From NCBI RefSeq assembly GCF_007993065.1, contig NZ_VOPL01000001.1:806001-870000 (forward strand): a stretch of DNA of 64,000 nucleotides, read 5' to 3'. Shown one piece after another: positions 39,194 through 49,473 of this stretch. The notes under the pieces were generated by a model. That model saw only the letters and a program-made list of their open reading frames with translations. It did not search any database and was not told where the DNA came from. The stretch is from Paracoccus aurantiacus. Lineage in GTDB: Bacteria; Pseudomonadota; Alphaproteobacteria; Rhodobacterales; Rhodobacteraceae. Both the position numbers and the translations under genes were made by a program. Within the stretch, counting starts at the first letter, position 1; every line of letters starts with the position of its first letter.

Positions 39194-40845
39194 GCCGATA
39201 CCTCGCGGTCGCGGAAGGCCGCATTCATCAAGGCACGGGTATAATCCGTCTGCGGGGCGTCAAAGACCTGATCCGTGGTGCCCTGTTCGACCACTTCGCC
39301 GGCGCGCATGACCATGATCTTGTGGGCCATTGCGCGCACCACGCGCAGATCGTGGCTGATGAACAGGAAGGCCAGACCGTATTTTTCCTGCAATCCGCGC
39401 AGCAGGTCCACGATCTGCACCTGCACCGTCATGTCGAGCGCACTTGTCGGCTCGTCCAGCACCACCACTTTCGGGCGCAGGATCATCGCCCGCGCAATCG
39501 CGATGCGCTGCCGCTGCCCGCCCGAGAATTCATGCGGATAGCGGTGCATCGTCGCCGGGTCCAGCCCGACCTCTGCCATGATCTCCGCGACCATCTCGCG
39601 CCGGTTCGCCCCCGGCTCTATCCCGTGGACGCCAAGCCCTTCCGAGATGATCTGCTCGATCGTCATGCGCGGCGACAGGCTGCCGAACGGGTCCTGAAAG
39701 ACGATCTGCATATCGCGGCGAAGGCGGCGCAACTGGCGGCCATTCCAGCCCGAAATGTCCTGCCCGAGATACAGGATCGGCCCGTCGCTTTCGATCAGGC
39801 GCATGATCGCAAGCGCCAGCGTCGTCTTGCCCGATCCGCTTTCGCCCACGATGCCCAGTGTCTCGCCCTCGCGGACCGCCAGCGAGGCCCCGTTGACCGC
39901 CTTCACATGCCCGACGACATGTCGCAGAAATCCGCGCTTGATCGGAAACCAGACCTTGAGGTCTATCGTCTCGACAATCGTCGCAGCCCCTTCGGGGACA
40001 GGTCGCGCGCGTCCCGCAGGCTCTGCCCCAAGAAGTTTGCGGGTATAGGGGTGCTGCGGGTTGGCAAAGATTTCGGCGGCCGGTCCCTGCTCGACGATTT
40101 CGCCATCCTTCATCACGCAGACACGGTCCGCGATGCGCCTGACCAGCCCGAGATCGTGGCTGATGAACAGCATCGACAGATGCTCGTCGCGCTTCAGTTC
40201 GGCCAGCAGGTCCATGATCTGCGCCTGAATGGTCACATCCAGCGCGGTCGTCGGCTCATCCGCGATCAGCAGTTCGGGGCCATTTGCCAGCGCCATCGCG
40301 ATCATCACACGCTGACGCTGCCCGCCCGACAACTGGTGCGGATAATCCTTCAGCCGGCTTTCGGGGTCGCGGATGCCGACACGGGTCAGCAGATCAATGA
40401 TCCGCTGGCGCGCAGCCGCACCCTTCAGCCCCTGATGCAGTGCAAGGCTTTCCGACAATTGCCGTTCCAGCGTGTGCAGCGGGTTCAGCGATGTCATCGG
40501 TTCCTGAAAGATGAAGCTGATATCGTTGCCGCGAATGTCGCGAAGCACGGTTTCCGACGCGCCGATCAGTTCCTGCCCGTCATAGCGGATTGATCCGTCA
40601 AGCTCGGCCGCATCGCCCAGAAGCCGCACCGTGGACAGCGCCGTGACCGATTTGCCCGACCCCGATTCCCCCACCAGCGCAACGGTTTCGCCCTTCCCGA
40701 TCGTGAAGCTGACCCCCTTCACCGCCTGAAAGGTCTTGCCGTCCTGACGGAAGCTGATCTTCAGGTCACGCACGTCCAGAAGCGGCTGTCCGGTTGTGGC
40801 GGCGGGCGCGGTCCGGGGGCGTTCGGCGATTATCTGTTCGGTCAT
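39190..40845 (-). CDS. yejF: Peptide ABC transporter ATP-binding protein YejF (double ATPase)
   Basis: The 551-residue protein has two complete ABC ATPase domains: Walker A GESGSGKSVTAL with signature LSGGQRQRVM in the first, GESGSGKTTLAL with FSGGQRQRIA in the second. Walker B LLIADEPTTALD and VVLDEPTSALD are both intact. YejABEF imports oligopeptides and, in enterobacteria, microcin C. It overlaps yejE and the glycosyltransferase by four bases each. Confidence 0.93.
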   Translation of the reverse strand: MTEQIIAERPRTAPAATTGQPLLDVRDLKISFRQDGKTFQAVKGVSFTIGKGETVALVGESGSGKSVTALSTVRLLGDAAELDGSIRYDGQELIGASETVLRDIRGNDISFIFQEPMTSLNPLHTLERQLSESLALHQGLKGAAARQRIIDLLTRVGIRDPESRLKDYPHQLSGGQRQRVMIAMALANGPELLIADEPTTALDVTIQAQIMDLLAELKRDEHLSMLFISHDLGLVRRIADRVCVMKDGEIVEQGPAAEIFANPQHPYTRKLLGAEPAGRARPVPEGAATIVETIDLKVWFPIKRGFLRHVVGHVKAVNGASLAVREGETLGIVGESGSGKTTLALAIMRLIESDGPILYLGQDISGWNGRQLRRLRRDMQIVFQDPFGSLSPRMTIEQIISEGLGVHGIEPGANRREMVAEIMAEVGLDPATMHRYPHEFSGGQRQRIAIARAMILRPKVVVLDEPTSALDMTVQVQIVDLLRGLQEKYGLAFLFISHDLRVVRAMAHKIMVMRAGEVVEQGTTDQVFDAPQTDYTRALMNAAFRDREVSA

Positions 40846-41945
40846 TTGAAGGTCTTCCGCGGGTCGAAGGCATCGCGGATGCCTTCAAAGATGAAGACCA
40901 GAAGCGACAGCATGATGGCGAATGTGAAAAATGCCGTGAATGCCAGCCAGGGAGAGCGCAGATGCTGTTTCCCCTGAAGCGCCAACTCGCCAAGGCTCGG
41001 CGCGGATGCGGGCAGCCCGTATCCCAGATAATCCAGCGCAGCGAGGCCAGAGATGGTGCCGGTCACGATGAATGGCAGCATGGTCAGCGTGGCGACCATC
41101 GCATTGGGCAGGATATGGCGGAACATGATGACCCGGTCGCTGACGCCAAGGGCGCGCGCCGCGCGGACATATTCGAAATTCCGCGCCCGCAGAAATTCGG
41201 CGCGGACCACGCCCACCAGCGCCGGCCAGCCGAACAGGATGGTGATGAAGACCAGCAGCCAGAAACTTCGCCCCAGAATCGCGAACAGGATGATGATGAC
41301 GTAAAGCGACGGCGTATTCTGCCAGATCTCCATGATCCGCTGCAGGATGATATCGGTGCGCCCCCCGAAATAGCCCTGAATCGCCCCCATCGCGATCCCG
41401 ATGGTCGAGGCGATGATGGTCACGATCAGCGTGAACATGATCGAGGTGCGGAAGCCATAGATCACCCGCGCGGCCACGTCGCGCGCGGTGTTGTCGGTGC
41501 CCAGCCAGTGATCCGCGTCAGGCGCGCTTGGTGCCTGCCCGACATTGTTGATGGTGTTGTAGCTGTAGGGAATGATCGGCCAGATCATCCAGCCCTGTTC
41601 GGCCTTGGGGACACCGGCACTGCCGTCCTTCACGGCGGCCATGAAGCCTTCGGGATCGTCCCAGCACTCTTCCCGGCCGCCCGACACGATCAGACACTGC
41701 ACCGCCGGATCGGTGTAGATCGCCTCGGTCGTGAAATCGCCGCCGAATGTCGTCTCGGGATAGAAGTTGTAAACCGGGAAATACAGCTCTCCGCGATAGC
41801 TGGCGACGATGGGCCGGTCATTAGCAACCAGTTCCGCGCAGCAGGCGATGACGAACATCACCGTGAAGATGACAAGCGACCAGAAGGCACGCTTGTTGCG
41901 CCGGAAATTGCGCCAGCGGCGACGGTTCAGTTCGGACAAGGCCAT
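40842..41945 (-). CDS. yejE: Peptide ABC transporter permease YejE
   Basis: A 367-residue inner-membrane permease beginning LNRRRWRNFRRNKRAFWSLV, with a periplasmic loop of about 120 residues that includes a Cys pair, and then the BPD-transport helices. The EAA loop is EFLRARNFEYVRAARALGVS. It is the OppC-like partner of YejB. It overlaps yejB by one base and yejF by four. Confidence 0.93.
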   Translation of the reverse strand: MALSELNRRRWRNFRRNKRAFWSLVIFTVMFVIACCAELVANDRPIVASYRGELYFPVYNFYPETTFGGDFTTEAIYTDPAVQCLIVSGGREECWDDPEGFMAAVKDGSAGVPKAEQGWMIWPIIPYSYNTINNVGQAPSAPDADHWLGTDNTARDVAARVIYGFRTSIMFTLIVTIIASTIGIAMGAIQGYFGGRTDIILQRIMEIWQNTPSLYVIIILFAILGRSFWLLVFITILFGWPALVGVVRAEFLRARNFEYVRAARALGVSDRVIMFRHILPNAMVATLTMLPFIVTGTISGLAALDYLGYGLPASAPSLGELALQGKQHLRSPWLAFTAFFTFAIMLSLLVFIFEGIRDAFDPRKTFK

Positions 41946-43012
41946 CAGCCGGACCTCTTTTCGAAGTCGATGCGCGGATCGACGAACACATACATCAGGT
42001 CCGACAGGATGCCGACCAGAAGCCCGATCAGGCCGAAGACATAAAGCGTGCCGAAAATCAGCGGATAATCGCGCTTGACCGTCGCCTCGAAGCCCAGACG
42101 TCCCAGCCCGTCAAGCGAGAAGATCGTCTCGATCAGGATGGACGATCCGAACAGCATGCCCACGAACATCGCCGGAAAGCCTGCAATCACGATCAGCATG
42201 GCGTTGCGGAAGACATGGCCATACAGAACCTTGCGCTCTGTCAGGCCCTTCGCACGCGCGGTCATGACATATTGCTTGTTGATCTCGTCCAGAAAGCTGT
42301 TCTTCGTCAGCAGCGTCAGCGTCGCAAAGCCCGAGATCGAGGTCACAAGAACCGGCAGCGTGATATGCCACAGATAATCCTTGATCTTGCCGAAGGTCGA
42401 AAGCGTGTCGAAATCGGCGCTTGTCAGGCCGCGCAGCGGGAAGATGCGCCAATAGGTGCCGCCCGCGAACAGCACCAGCAGGATCACCGCGAACAGGAAG
42501 GCGGGGATCGCATAGGCAATGATGATAAGCGTCGAAGTCCAGGTATCGTAGGGCGTGCCGTCCCTGACGGCCTTTTTTATCCCCAGAGGAATCGAAATCA
42601 GATAGGCCAGCAGCGTTGACCAGAGCCCCAGCGTGATCGAGACGGGCAGCTTGTCGAGGATCAGGTTGATGACGCTTTCGGACTGAAACCAGCTATCGCC
42701 GAAGTCGAAGCGCAGATAGTTGCCCATCATGGTCAGGAAGCGCGTCAGCGGCGGCTTGTCGAAGCCGAATTCCTGCTCCAGCTCGGCGATGAATTCCGGC
42801 GGCAGACCCTGCGCGCCCGCATATTCCACCCCGCCCGCATCGCCGCCACCGCCCGCGATATTGGCAAAGACATCGCCCTCGCCCCGGACCTGCGCGATGA
42901 CCTGCTGAATCGGACCGCCCGGCACGAATTGGGTCAGCGTGAAATTCACCACCATGATCCCGATCAGCGTCGGGACGATCAGCAGCAAACGCCGCAGAAG
43001 ATAAGCTGCCAT
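41945..43012 (-). CDS. yejB: Peptide ABC transporter permease YejB
   Basis: A 355-residue OppB-like permease with the N-terminal helix [20 protein letters not shown], a large periplasmic loop that contains a Gly/Asp-rich patch ([13 protein letters not shown]), and five more helices. The EAA-type loop includes [20 protein letters not shown]. It follows yejA after 79 bases and is first of the tightly overlapped yejB-yejE-yejF-glycosyltransferase group. Confidence 0.93.
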   Translation of the reverse strand: MAAYLLRRLLLIVPTLIGIMVVNFTLTQFVPGGPIQQVIAQVRGEGDVFANIAGGGGDAGGVEYAGAQGLPPEFIAELEQEFGFDKPPLTRFLTMMGNYLRFDFGDSWFQSESVINLILDKLPVSITLGLWSTLLAYLISIPLGIKKAVRDGTPYDTWTSTLIIIAYAIPAFLFAVILLVLFAGGTYWRIFPLRGLTSADFDTLSTFGKIKDYLWHITLPVLVTSISGFATLTLLTKNSFLDEINKQYVMTARAKGLTERKVLYGHVFRNAMLIVIAGFPAMFVGMLFGSSILIETIFSLDGLGRLGFEATVKRDYPLIFGTLYVFGLIGLLVGILSDLMYVFVDPRIDFEKRSG

Positions 43013-43091
43013 GCCCTGCCCTTTTGCCTTGCTGGCACCGGGACGGTATCGCCGTCCTCGGCCCTGTCGTTGTTATGCGCCGCGCGCCATC

Positions 43092-45017
43092 TCAGCGCAG
43101 CGCGCCCGAGGCTTTCAGCTTTTCGGCCTTTTCCGCGTTATACCACCAGAAATCAAGCTGACCCAGCAAATAGGGCGGCAATTCGGCGGGATGCTCATAC
43201 ATGTCGTAATAGGCCACGAGGTTGTCGGCATTGTACCAGTTCGGCACCCAGATCCGCAGCGCGCGAAGCGACCTGTCGAGCGCATGCGTCGCTGTCACCA
43301 TGTCGTCCTCGGTCTCGGCGGCGACGGCAGCGCCGATCAGCTTGTCGATGGCCGGGTTCGACAGGCCCGAGGCGTTGAACACGTCATTCACCCCCTGCGA
43401 GCCGAACATCTGATAAAGCCCGTCCCCGGCGATCATGTCGGTGAATGCGTGGGTGACCATGATGTCATAGTCGAATTCATAACGGCGGGTTTCGTATTCG
43501 GCATCGTCCACCCGCGCCATGCGGGCATCCACGCCCAGCGCGCGCAGGTTTTCCACATAGGGGTTGATGACGCGATCGAAGGCCTGACTGTCATTCATGA
43601 ACTCGACGCTCAGCACCTGGCCGTCGGAATTGCGGCGCATCCCGTCAGATCCCGGCACCCATCCGGCCTCGTCCAGAAGCGCCGCCGCCTTGCGCAGTGC
43701 TGCGCGGTCAAGCTGCCGCTCGCCGCCCTTCGCGGGCAGGACAGCGTCCTCGGTCAGAATGCCGTCTGGCAGATCGGCGGCGAGCGGCTCCAGCAATGCC
43801 AGCTCACCCTCGGACGGTTTACCTTCGGCTTTCAGATAGCTGTTATCCCAGAAAGATTCGATGCGCGTGTAAAGGTCGTAGAACAGCGCCTTGTCGGCCC
43901 ACTCAAAGTTGAACATCAGACCGATGGCTTCGCGCACGCGAATATCCTGGAACTTCTCGCGCCGCAGATTGATGAAGAACCCCTGCGCAGGGGCCTTGCT
44001 TCCGTCCGGCAGCGCGACCTTCAGCACGCTGCCGTTCTGGACACCGGGAAAGCCATAGCCGGTCGCCCACTGGATCGCAGAGTTTTCCTGCCGGAACGTG
44101 TATTCGCCCGCCTTGAACGCCTCGAACGCGGAATCGCTGTCGGCGAAGTACTCGATGCGGATACGGTCGTAATTATGCCGGCCCTTGTTCAGCGGCAGGT
44201 CCTTTCCCCAATAATCGGGGTTCCGCTTCCAGACGATGGTGCGCCCGGTATCCATGCGGTCGAACATATAGGGGCCGCTGCCGATAAACGCCTTGTTGGT
44301 CGAGGCCTCGAAATCGCGGTCGTTATCCTCGAAATCCTTGCGCGAAAACACCGGCAGGCTGGCCGCGCCCTGGATCACGTCGCGGCGCGGATAGCCCTCG
44401 ACGAAATCGAACCGGATGCGGTGATCGTCCAGAACCTCCGCCCCGGCGATGGATTGCGCGATCACCGTGCGGAACGAGTTCAGCCCCTTGGTGCGCAGCG
44501 TTTCATAGCTGAACAGCACATCTTCCGCCGTGACCGGCGTTCCGTCGGAAAACGCCGCCTCGGGCCGCAGGTTGAAGATCACCCAGTCGCGGCTCTCGGG
44601 GTATTCGATGGTTTCGCAGACCAGGCAATAGGCCGCCCCGATCTCGGCGGCGGAACCCTCCATCAGCGGCTCGTGCATGATCGAGGACATGAGCGCCGGG
44701 CGTCCTTTGACCGTATAGGGGTTCAGGCTGTCGAATCCCCCCGTCCATGACATCGAGAACTCTCCGCCCTTCGGCGCGTCGGGATTCACATAGGGCAGAT
44801 TTGCAAAGCCCTCAGGCAGCGCCGGCGGGCCAAAAACGCCGATGCCGCTTGCGACAGTGACGTTGTCAGCGGCCTGCTCTTCCGGTGCTGGCGCTTCGGC
44901 TTCAGCGGGCGCGTCGGTGCCGGCTTCGGCTCCGGGTGCGGCCTCCTGCGCGGCAAGCGGCGCGCCGAAAAGGCAAAGCGGCAGGATCAGGGCGGCGAGA
45001 AATTCGGTGTTGCGCAT
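43092..45017 (-). CDS. yejA: Extracellular solute-binding protein YejA
   Basis: A 641-residue family 5 peptide-binding protein with a signal peptide (MRNTEFLAALILPLCLFG, cleavage near LAAQE) and an Ala/Glu/Pro-rich stretch of about 30 residues after it. The binding core begins GFANLPYVNPDAPKGGEFSM and includes RPEAAFSDGTPVTAEDVLFS, a typical motif of the family. AAGGA precedes the ATG. It delivers peptides to YejBEF. Confidence 0.93.
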   Translation of the reverse strand: MRNTEFLAALILPLCLFGAPLAAQEAAPGAEAGTDAPAEAEAPAPEEQAADNVTVASGIGVFGPPALPEGFANLPYVNPDAPKGGEFSMSWTGGFDSLNPYTVKGRPALMSSIMHEPLMEGSAAEIGAAYCLVCETIEYPESRDWVIFNLRPEAAFSDGTPVTAEDVLFSYETLRTKGLNSFRTVIAQSIAGAEVLDDHRIRFDFVEGYPRRDVIQGAASLPVFSRKDFEDNDRDFEASTNKAFIGSGPYMFDRMDTGRTIVWKRNPDYWGKDLPLNKGRHNYDRIRIEYFADSDSAFEAFKAGEYTFRQENSAIQWATGYGFPGVQNGSVLKVALPDGSKAPAQGFFINLRREKFQDIRVREAIGLMFNFEWADKALFYDLYTRIESFWDNSYLKAEGKPSEGELALLEPLAADLPDGILTEDAVLPAKGGERQLDRAALRKAAALLDEAGWVPGSDGMRRNSDGQVLSVEFMNDSQAFDRVINPYVENLRALGVDARMARVDDAEYETRRYEFDYDIMVTHAFTDMIAGDGLYQMFGSQGVNDVFNASGLSNPAIDKLIGAAVAAETEDDMVTATHALDRSLRALRIWVPNWYNADNLVAYYDMYEHPAELPPYLLGQLDFWWYNAEKAEKLKASGALR

Positions 45018-45140
45018 GAGAGTCCTTCAGGTCTGTTCGCGCAGGCTAGGACAGGCCGGGCGCCCGGATCAATCCGCGATTTCGTGATCGGCAGCGCGCA
45101 GACCGGCCCGGCTGCACCGCGCCGCCTGCGGACCAGACAG

Positions 45141-45167
45141 AAAAACGCCCGGCAGACAGGCCGGGCG
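45141..45167 (-). terminator. Intrinsic terminator after cycM
   Basis: On the minus strand CGCCCGGC (45160-45167) pairs with GCCGGGCG (45146-45153) around a six-base loop, then TTTTT (45141-45145). It ends the cycM transcript about 35 bases after the stop and shields yejA. Confidence 0.85.
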
Positions 45168-45201
45168 CTTGCGGAAGTGTTGCCAGGATTTCTTGCGGGG
45201 A

Positions 45202-45741
45202 TCAGTTCTGCGTCTGCAGGAACGCGATCAGATCGGCGCGGTCTTCGGGCTTCGGCAGGCCGGCGAAGCTCATCTTCGTGCCCGGCACGATGCCTTTCGG
45301 ATCGGCAAGGAATGCCTGCAGCGCCTCAGGCGTCCATTCCGGCGCTTCGGCGGCATGTTCCTTCATCGCGTCGTCATAGTTGAAGCCGGAAACGCTGGCG
45401 ACGGGACGCCCGACGACACCATTCAGATGCGGCCCGGTGCCGTCGCTGCCGTCGATCTTGTGGCAGGCCTTGCACTTGCCGAACACCTTCTCGCCCTTGG
45501 CCGGATCGGCCGCTGCCAGAAGCGCGCCGAAATCAATCTGCTCCTCGGCCGCGGCCTCGCCGCCGCCGCCGGCATCCTCAACCGGGATCGTGTAGGCCTG
45601 CGCATGCCCCTCGCCTTCGGCATGACCTTCCGAGGCGCCGACATGGAACAGCGCGCTGCCAGCCCAGAACAGAAGCAGCAGCGAAAGCAGCGAACCGATC
45701 AGCGCCCCCGCCGTCTTGGTAATGGTCATGGTGTTGAACAT
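45202..45741 (-). CDS. cycM: Membrane-anchored cytochrome c552 (CycM type)
   Basis: A 179-residue cytochrome with an uncleaved N-terminal anchor (about residues 11-33), a charged and Gly/Ala-rich flexible arm (about 36-68), and a class I haem domain. Haem ligation is CKACH (Cys90, Cys93, His94) with Met157 in PGTKMSF. In Paracoccus this protein carries electrons from the bc1 complex to the aa3 oxidase. The N-terminal [16 protein letters not shown] and the arm match that type closely. It is divergent from pheA. Confidence 0.93.
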   Translation of the reverse strand: MFNTMTITKTAGALIGSLLSLLLLFWAGSALFHVGASEGHAEGEGHAQAYTIPVEDAGGGGEAAAEEQIDFGALLAAADPAKGEKVFGKCKACHKIDGSDGTGPHLNGVVGRPVASVSGFNYDDAMKEHAAEAPEWTPEALQAFLADPKGIVPGTKMSFAGLPKPEDRADLIAFLQTQN

Positions 45742-45862
45742 ATGCCGTCCCCGCTAGGTAGTGTTCAAATTCTGGCCGTATCTATCCGCTTTCTTTCGGC
45801 CGGTTCAAGGTATAGTTCACGTCCCGATCCCCTTGATGTCAATCGGATGAAGCGAAGCGCAG

Positions 45863-46741
45863 ATGACCAGCCCGACGAACCTCATCGCCTTTCAGGGCGA
45901 ACCCGGTGCCTACAGCCACCAGGCTTGCCGGGACGCGCGCCCCGATATGGACGCCCTGCCCTGCCGGACATTCGAGGACGTGATCGAGGCCGTTCGCTCG
46001 GGTGATGCGGATCTGGCCATGCTGCCGGTCGAGAACTCGACCTATGGCCGCGTCGCCGATATTCACCATCTGTTGCCCGAATCCGGCCTGCACATCATCG
46101 ACGAAGCGTTCGTCCGCGTCCATATCTCGCTGCTGGCCCTGCCGGGTGTGACGCTGTCCGAGGTCACCGACGCGATGAGCCATACCGTCCTTCTGGGGCA
46201 ATGCCGCCGCTTCCTGCGCGATCATGGCATTCGCGGGATCGTCGGTGCGGATACTGCCGGTTCGGCCAAGATCGTCGCCGAACAGGGCCAGCGTCATATC
46301 GCCGCACTCGCCGCGCCGCTTGCGGGCGAAATCTACGGTCTTGACCGCCTGGCCGACGAGATCGAGGACCGCCAGAACAACACCACCCGCTTTCTCATCA
46401 TGTCACGAGAGCCCGATTATGCGCGCCGCCCGAACCGCGCGGGAGAGCCGGGGATGATGACCAGCTTCGTCTTTCGTGTCCGCAACATCCCTGCGGCGCT
46501 TTACAAGGCGATGGGCGGCTTCGCGACCAACGGCGTGAACATGACCAAGCTTGAAAGCTACATGGTTGACGGCGTCTTTACCGCGACGCAGTTCTATGCC
46601 GATGTCGAAGGCCATCCCGACGATCAGAACGTCATGAACGCGCTTGACGAATTGCGTTACTTCACCTCGTCGCTGAACGTGCTGGGTGTCTATCCCGCCG
46701 ATCCGCTGCGCGCCGAACAACTTCGCAGCCAGGCGAAATAG
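45863..46741 (+). CDS. pheA: Prephenate dehydratase
   Basis: PheA converts prephenate to phenylpyruvate in phenylalanine synthesis. The 292-residue monofunctional protein has FQGEPGAYSHQA at residues 10-21, the catalytic NNTTRFLIM and a C-terminal ACT domain with the Phe-binding ESYMVDGVF. There is no chorismate mutase domain fused to it; a stand-alone chorismate mutase gene lies 11 kb away at 57679. No leader peptide was found upstream. Confidence 0.95.
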   Translation: MTSPTNLIAFQGEPGAYSHQACRDARPDMDALPCRTFEDVIEAVRSGDADLAMLPVENSTYGRVADIHHLLPESGLHIIDEAFVRVHISLLALPGVTLSEVTDAMSHTVLLGQCRRFLRDHGIRGIVGADTAGSAKIVAEQGQRHIAALAAPLAGEIYGLDRLADEIEDRQNNTTRFLIMSREPDYARRPNRAGEPGMMTSFVFRVRNIPAALYKAMGGFATNGVNMTKLESYMVDGVFTATQFYADVEGHPDDQNVMNALDELRYFTSSLNVLGVYPADPLRAEQLRSQAK

Positions 46742-46952
46742 GCGCAGCTCAACGGGCCTGCAGAAGATGGCCTGCCGAACCGGGGCTGCGCGACAGGACG
46801 GCGTGACAGATCGGCCCGCCGCGCCGGCGACCATCGCCCCTGGTAGAACCTGCCAGCGCCGCATCTTCTGGGAACAAACTCCCCCGCGCCCGCCGCCCAC
46901 GTGGCCATACGCCTTGCCGGACCGGCCGCGCTGTCGGGCGCGGGCTGCCCTC

Positions 46953-47396
46953 TCAGCTCAGCGTGTCGTCGATGAACGCACCGACCTTCTTTGCGATCTT
47001 GCGGTCAAGCTGCGTCTTGCCCAGTTTCGCTGTCTGAAGCGCCAGCCGGGCACGCATATTGCGCGGCTTCACGTCCAGTTCGAAGATCAGCCGCGATTTT
47101 TGACGTGACAGCGCCACCACCGACATATCCAGCACCATGTCGAACGGCGCCGACTGGCCGGTCATGGTCAGGTGTTCGGGGCGGTCGAATCTCGTCAGCA
47201 CCAGATTGACCTCGCGCCGCTGGCCGCGCCAGTCGAAGGCCAGATCCCATGACCGGCTGCCGACCGACATGTCGTTGTTGCGACGGACTGAAACACCGCG
47301 CCGCATCAGCATCCGCTCGATCCGGTCGAAATTCGCGACGGCGTCAAACATCTCCTCGGCAGGAACGTCCTGATCAATACGCGTTGAAAACTTCAT
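46953..47396 (-). CDS. SRPBCC-fold protein (START-like)
   Basis: From MKFSTRID at 47396 the product has 147 residues and looks like a coenzyme Q-binding/START-like SRPBCC domain: an opening DQDVPAEEMFDAVANFDRIERM helix pair and alternating strands. Ligand and function are unknown. The start is chosen at the domain boundary; a frame from 47474 adds 26 Arg-rich residues without support. The 211 bases between pheA and this gene show no other feature. Confidence 0.7.
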   Translation of the reverse strand: MKFSTRIDQDVPAEEMFDAVANFDRIERMLMRRGVSVRRNNDMSVGSRSWDLAFDWRGQRREVNLVLTRFDRPEHLTMTGQSAPFDMVLDMSVVALSRQKSRLIFELDVKPRNMRARLALQTAKLGKTQLDRKIAKKVGAFIDDTLS

Positions 47397-47578
47397 GGTG
47401 ACCGAAAAAATCCTGTTAACTCTGTCAATTCGATTAGCCGCGCGATTTCGCCGATGCAAGCCGGTCCGCCACACGAAACCGTTGCTTTTGCAATCATAGG
47501 TTGCAAGCCAGACATAATCCTGCCTATGGTCCCCTCACGCTCAGAATAGGTTCCGGGCAAAGGATTAAAAGACACAGA

Positions 47579-49396
47579 ATGCCTGACGGCACCCGCCCGC
47601 CCGCGACTTGGGGCAGCCCTCCCCGGATTTCCACGCTGAGACTTCGCATTCTCGCGACCACGGATCTGCATATGCATCTGGGCGCCGAGCGGCGCAGCGG
47701 CGGGCTTGCGCGCATCGCCCCCGTGATCTGCGCCGAGCGGCGGCAGTTCGACAATGTGCTTCTGTTCGACAATGGCGATCTGATCGAGGGCACGCCACTG
47801 GCAGAGGAAATCGCGCGTGCGGGGCTTGGTCCTCATGATGTGCATCCTGCCATCGCGGCGCTGAACCGGCTGAAATTCGACGCGGCAACGCTTGGCAATC
47901 ATGATTTCGCACATGGCACCGAATTTCTGCGTCGCGTGCTGCGCGATGCGCAGCATCCGGTGACGCTGGCCAATGCCGGGCTGATGAACGGTGCAGCGAT
48001 TTGGTCCGAATCGGTGATCCTGCCGCGCCGGATGCGCGATGCAGAGGGGCGCATGCACGACCTGTCCATCGGCGTCTTCGGCGTCGCCCCGCCCCAGACC
48101 GTCGAATGGGAGGCTGATCTCGCGCGCGATCTCAGCACCGAAGATGTGGTGATCGCCGCGCATCGCGCCGTCTCCTCGCTTCGGGCGCGGGGCGCGGACG
48201 TCATCATCGCTCTCAGCCATGGCGGACATGGAAACGGACCTTCGCCGCGCGCCGAAAACGCCGCCGGCGTGATCGCCCGGATCGACGGGGTCGATGCGGT
48301 GATCGCCGGTCACACGCATGAGGTCATCGTGCGCGCCGCGAAGCCGGGTCGCGCGCCCATCGTGAAGGCGGGCTATGCCGGCTCTCACCTCGCCGCGATC
48401 ACGCTTTCGCTGCATCGCGAGGCCGATGGATGGCGCACGGTTTTCAGCAGCGCCGAGGCGCTTGCCGCCGCCGATACGCCGCATCCGGATTTCGCCGATA
48501 CGCTGCACAGCGCAACCGCGGCCGTCGCCCGCCGGCTGAGCATGCCGATTGGCTTCAGCACGCGCCCGCTTCACAGCCATTACGCGCTGCTCGGGGTCGA
48601 TAACGGCCTGCGTCTGATCGACGCCGCCGCCCGCGCCTGGCTGGACGAGGCCATGCCGGAAAACAGCCTGCCGGTCCTCTCGGCCGTCGCCCCCTTCCGC
48701 ACCGGGGGGCGCGGTGGGCCAGAGAATTTCGTGACCATTCCCGCAGGCCCGCTGTCGCTTGGCGATCTGTCGGCGCTGTATCCTTTCACCAACCACATCG
48801 CCGCGATCGAGATGAGCGGTGCCGAAATCACCGAATGGCTGGAACGCGCAGCCGCGATCTTCAGCTGGCACAGCGATGCGGAGGTGCGGAATGCCGGTGC
48901 GGTCGCGCCGGTCCGGCCGCTCATCGACCCGGATTTCGCAGGATTCCAGTTCGATATCCTGACCGGGCTTGACTACGGGATCGACCTGTCGCGCCCGCCA
49001 GCCTTCGACGCCTGGGGGCATGCGCTGCCCAATCCGGGCCGTTTGCGCCATGTCAGGCATCTGGGCCAGCCGCTGAGGCCCGATGCGCGTTTTCTCATGC
49101 TGACCAACAGTTACCGCCTGACCGGCACCCCGCTTTATGCCCCCCTGACCCGGCACCGCACCTGCCGCCTGCCCGGCCCCGCGCGGATCAGGATGCGCGA
49201 CATCGTCGCCCGATACCTGAAGCGGGCCGATCTGTCGGGCCTGCCGGATGCCCCGCTTTTCAGCTTTCACGCACCCGACGGGGCGCGCTTCAGCTTCGAA
49301 ACATCGGCCGAGGCGCGTGTCGCGGACTGCCCCCTGCCGGTCGAAAGCGCGGCCATGACCAGCAGCGGTTTCAAACGCCTGATCCTGCGTTTCTGA
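47579..49396 (+). CDS. Metallophosphoesterase/5'-nucleotidase family protein
   Basis: A 605-residue enzyme with a calcineurin-like domain, comprising TTDLHMH (Asp29, His31), DNGDLIEG, TLGNHDFAHG (about 105-114), ALSHGGHG and VIAGHTHEV. A 5'-nucleotidase C-terminal domain follows (about 330-560; PFTNHIAAIEMSG, MLTNSYRLTG). This pairing acts on 2',3'-cyclic nucleotides or 5'-nucleotides. Family members are usually exported, but no signal peptide is visible from 47579. The alternative start at 47501 also gives none. All metal ligands appear intact. A location other than the periplasm, or a mis-set start, is possible. Confidence 0.87.
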   Translation: MPDGTRPPATWGSPPRISTLRLRILATTDLHMHLGAERRSGGLARIAPVICAERRQFDNVLLFDNGDLIEGTPLAEEIARAGLGPHDVHPAIAALNRLKFDAATLGNHDFAHGTEFLRRVLRDAQHPVTLANAGLMNGAAIWSESVILPRRMRDAEGRMHDLSIGVFGVAPPQTVEWEADLARDLSTEDVVIAAHRAVSSLRARGADVIIALSHGGHGNGPSPRAENAAGVIARIDGVDAVIAGHTHEVIVRAAKPGRAPIVKAGYAGSHLAAITLSLHREADGWRTVFSSAEALAAADTPHPDFADTLHSATAAVARRLSMPIGFSTRPLHSHYALLGVDNGLRLIDAAARAWLDEAMPENSLPVLSAVAPFRTGGRGGPENFVTIPAGPLSLGDLSALYPFTNHIAAIEMSGAEITEWLERAAAIFSWHSDAEVRNAGAVAPVRPLIDPDFAGFQFDILTGLDYGIDLSRPPAFDAWGHALPNPGRLRHVRHLGQPLRPDARFLMLTNSYRLTGTPLYAPLTRHRTCRLPGPARIRMRDIVARYLKRADLSGLPDAPLFSFHAPDGARFSFETSAEARVADCPLPVESAAMTSSGFKRLILRF

Positions 49397-49438
49397 TGCC
49401 ACCTGCGGATGCGAAAGGGCCGGTGCGCGGGAACGGGG

Positions 49439-49467
49439 TTGCATCGGGCGTTCCGCTTGCCTATCTA
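49439..49467 (+). promoter_or_regulatory. Probable promoter of the SRP RNA gene
   Basis: TTGCAT (49439-49444) and TATCTA (49462-49467) with a 17-base spacer place transcription near 49474, exactly where the SRP RNA stem begins. Confidence 0.6.
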
Positions 49468-49473
49468 GGCCGC

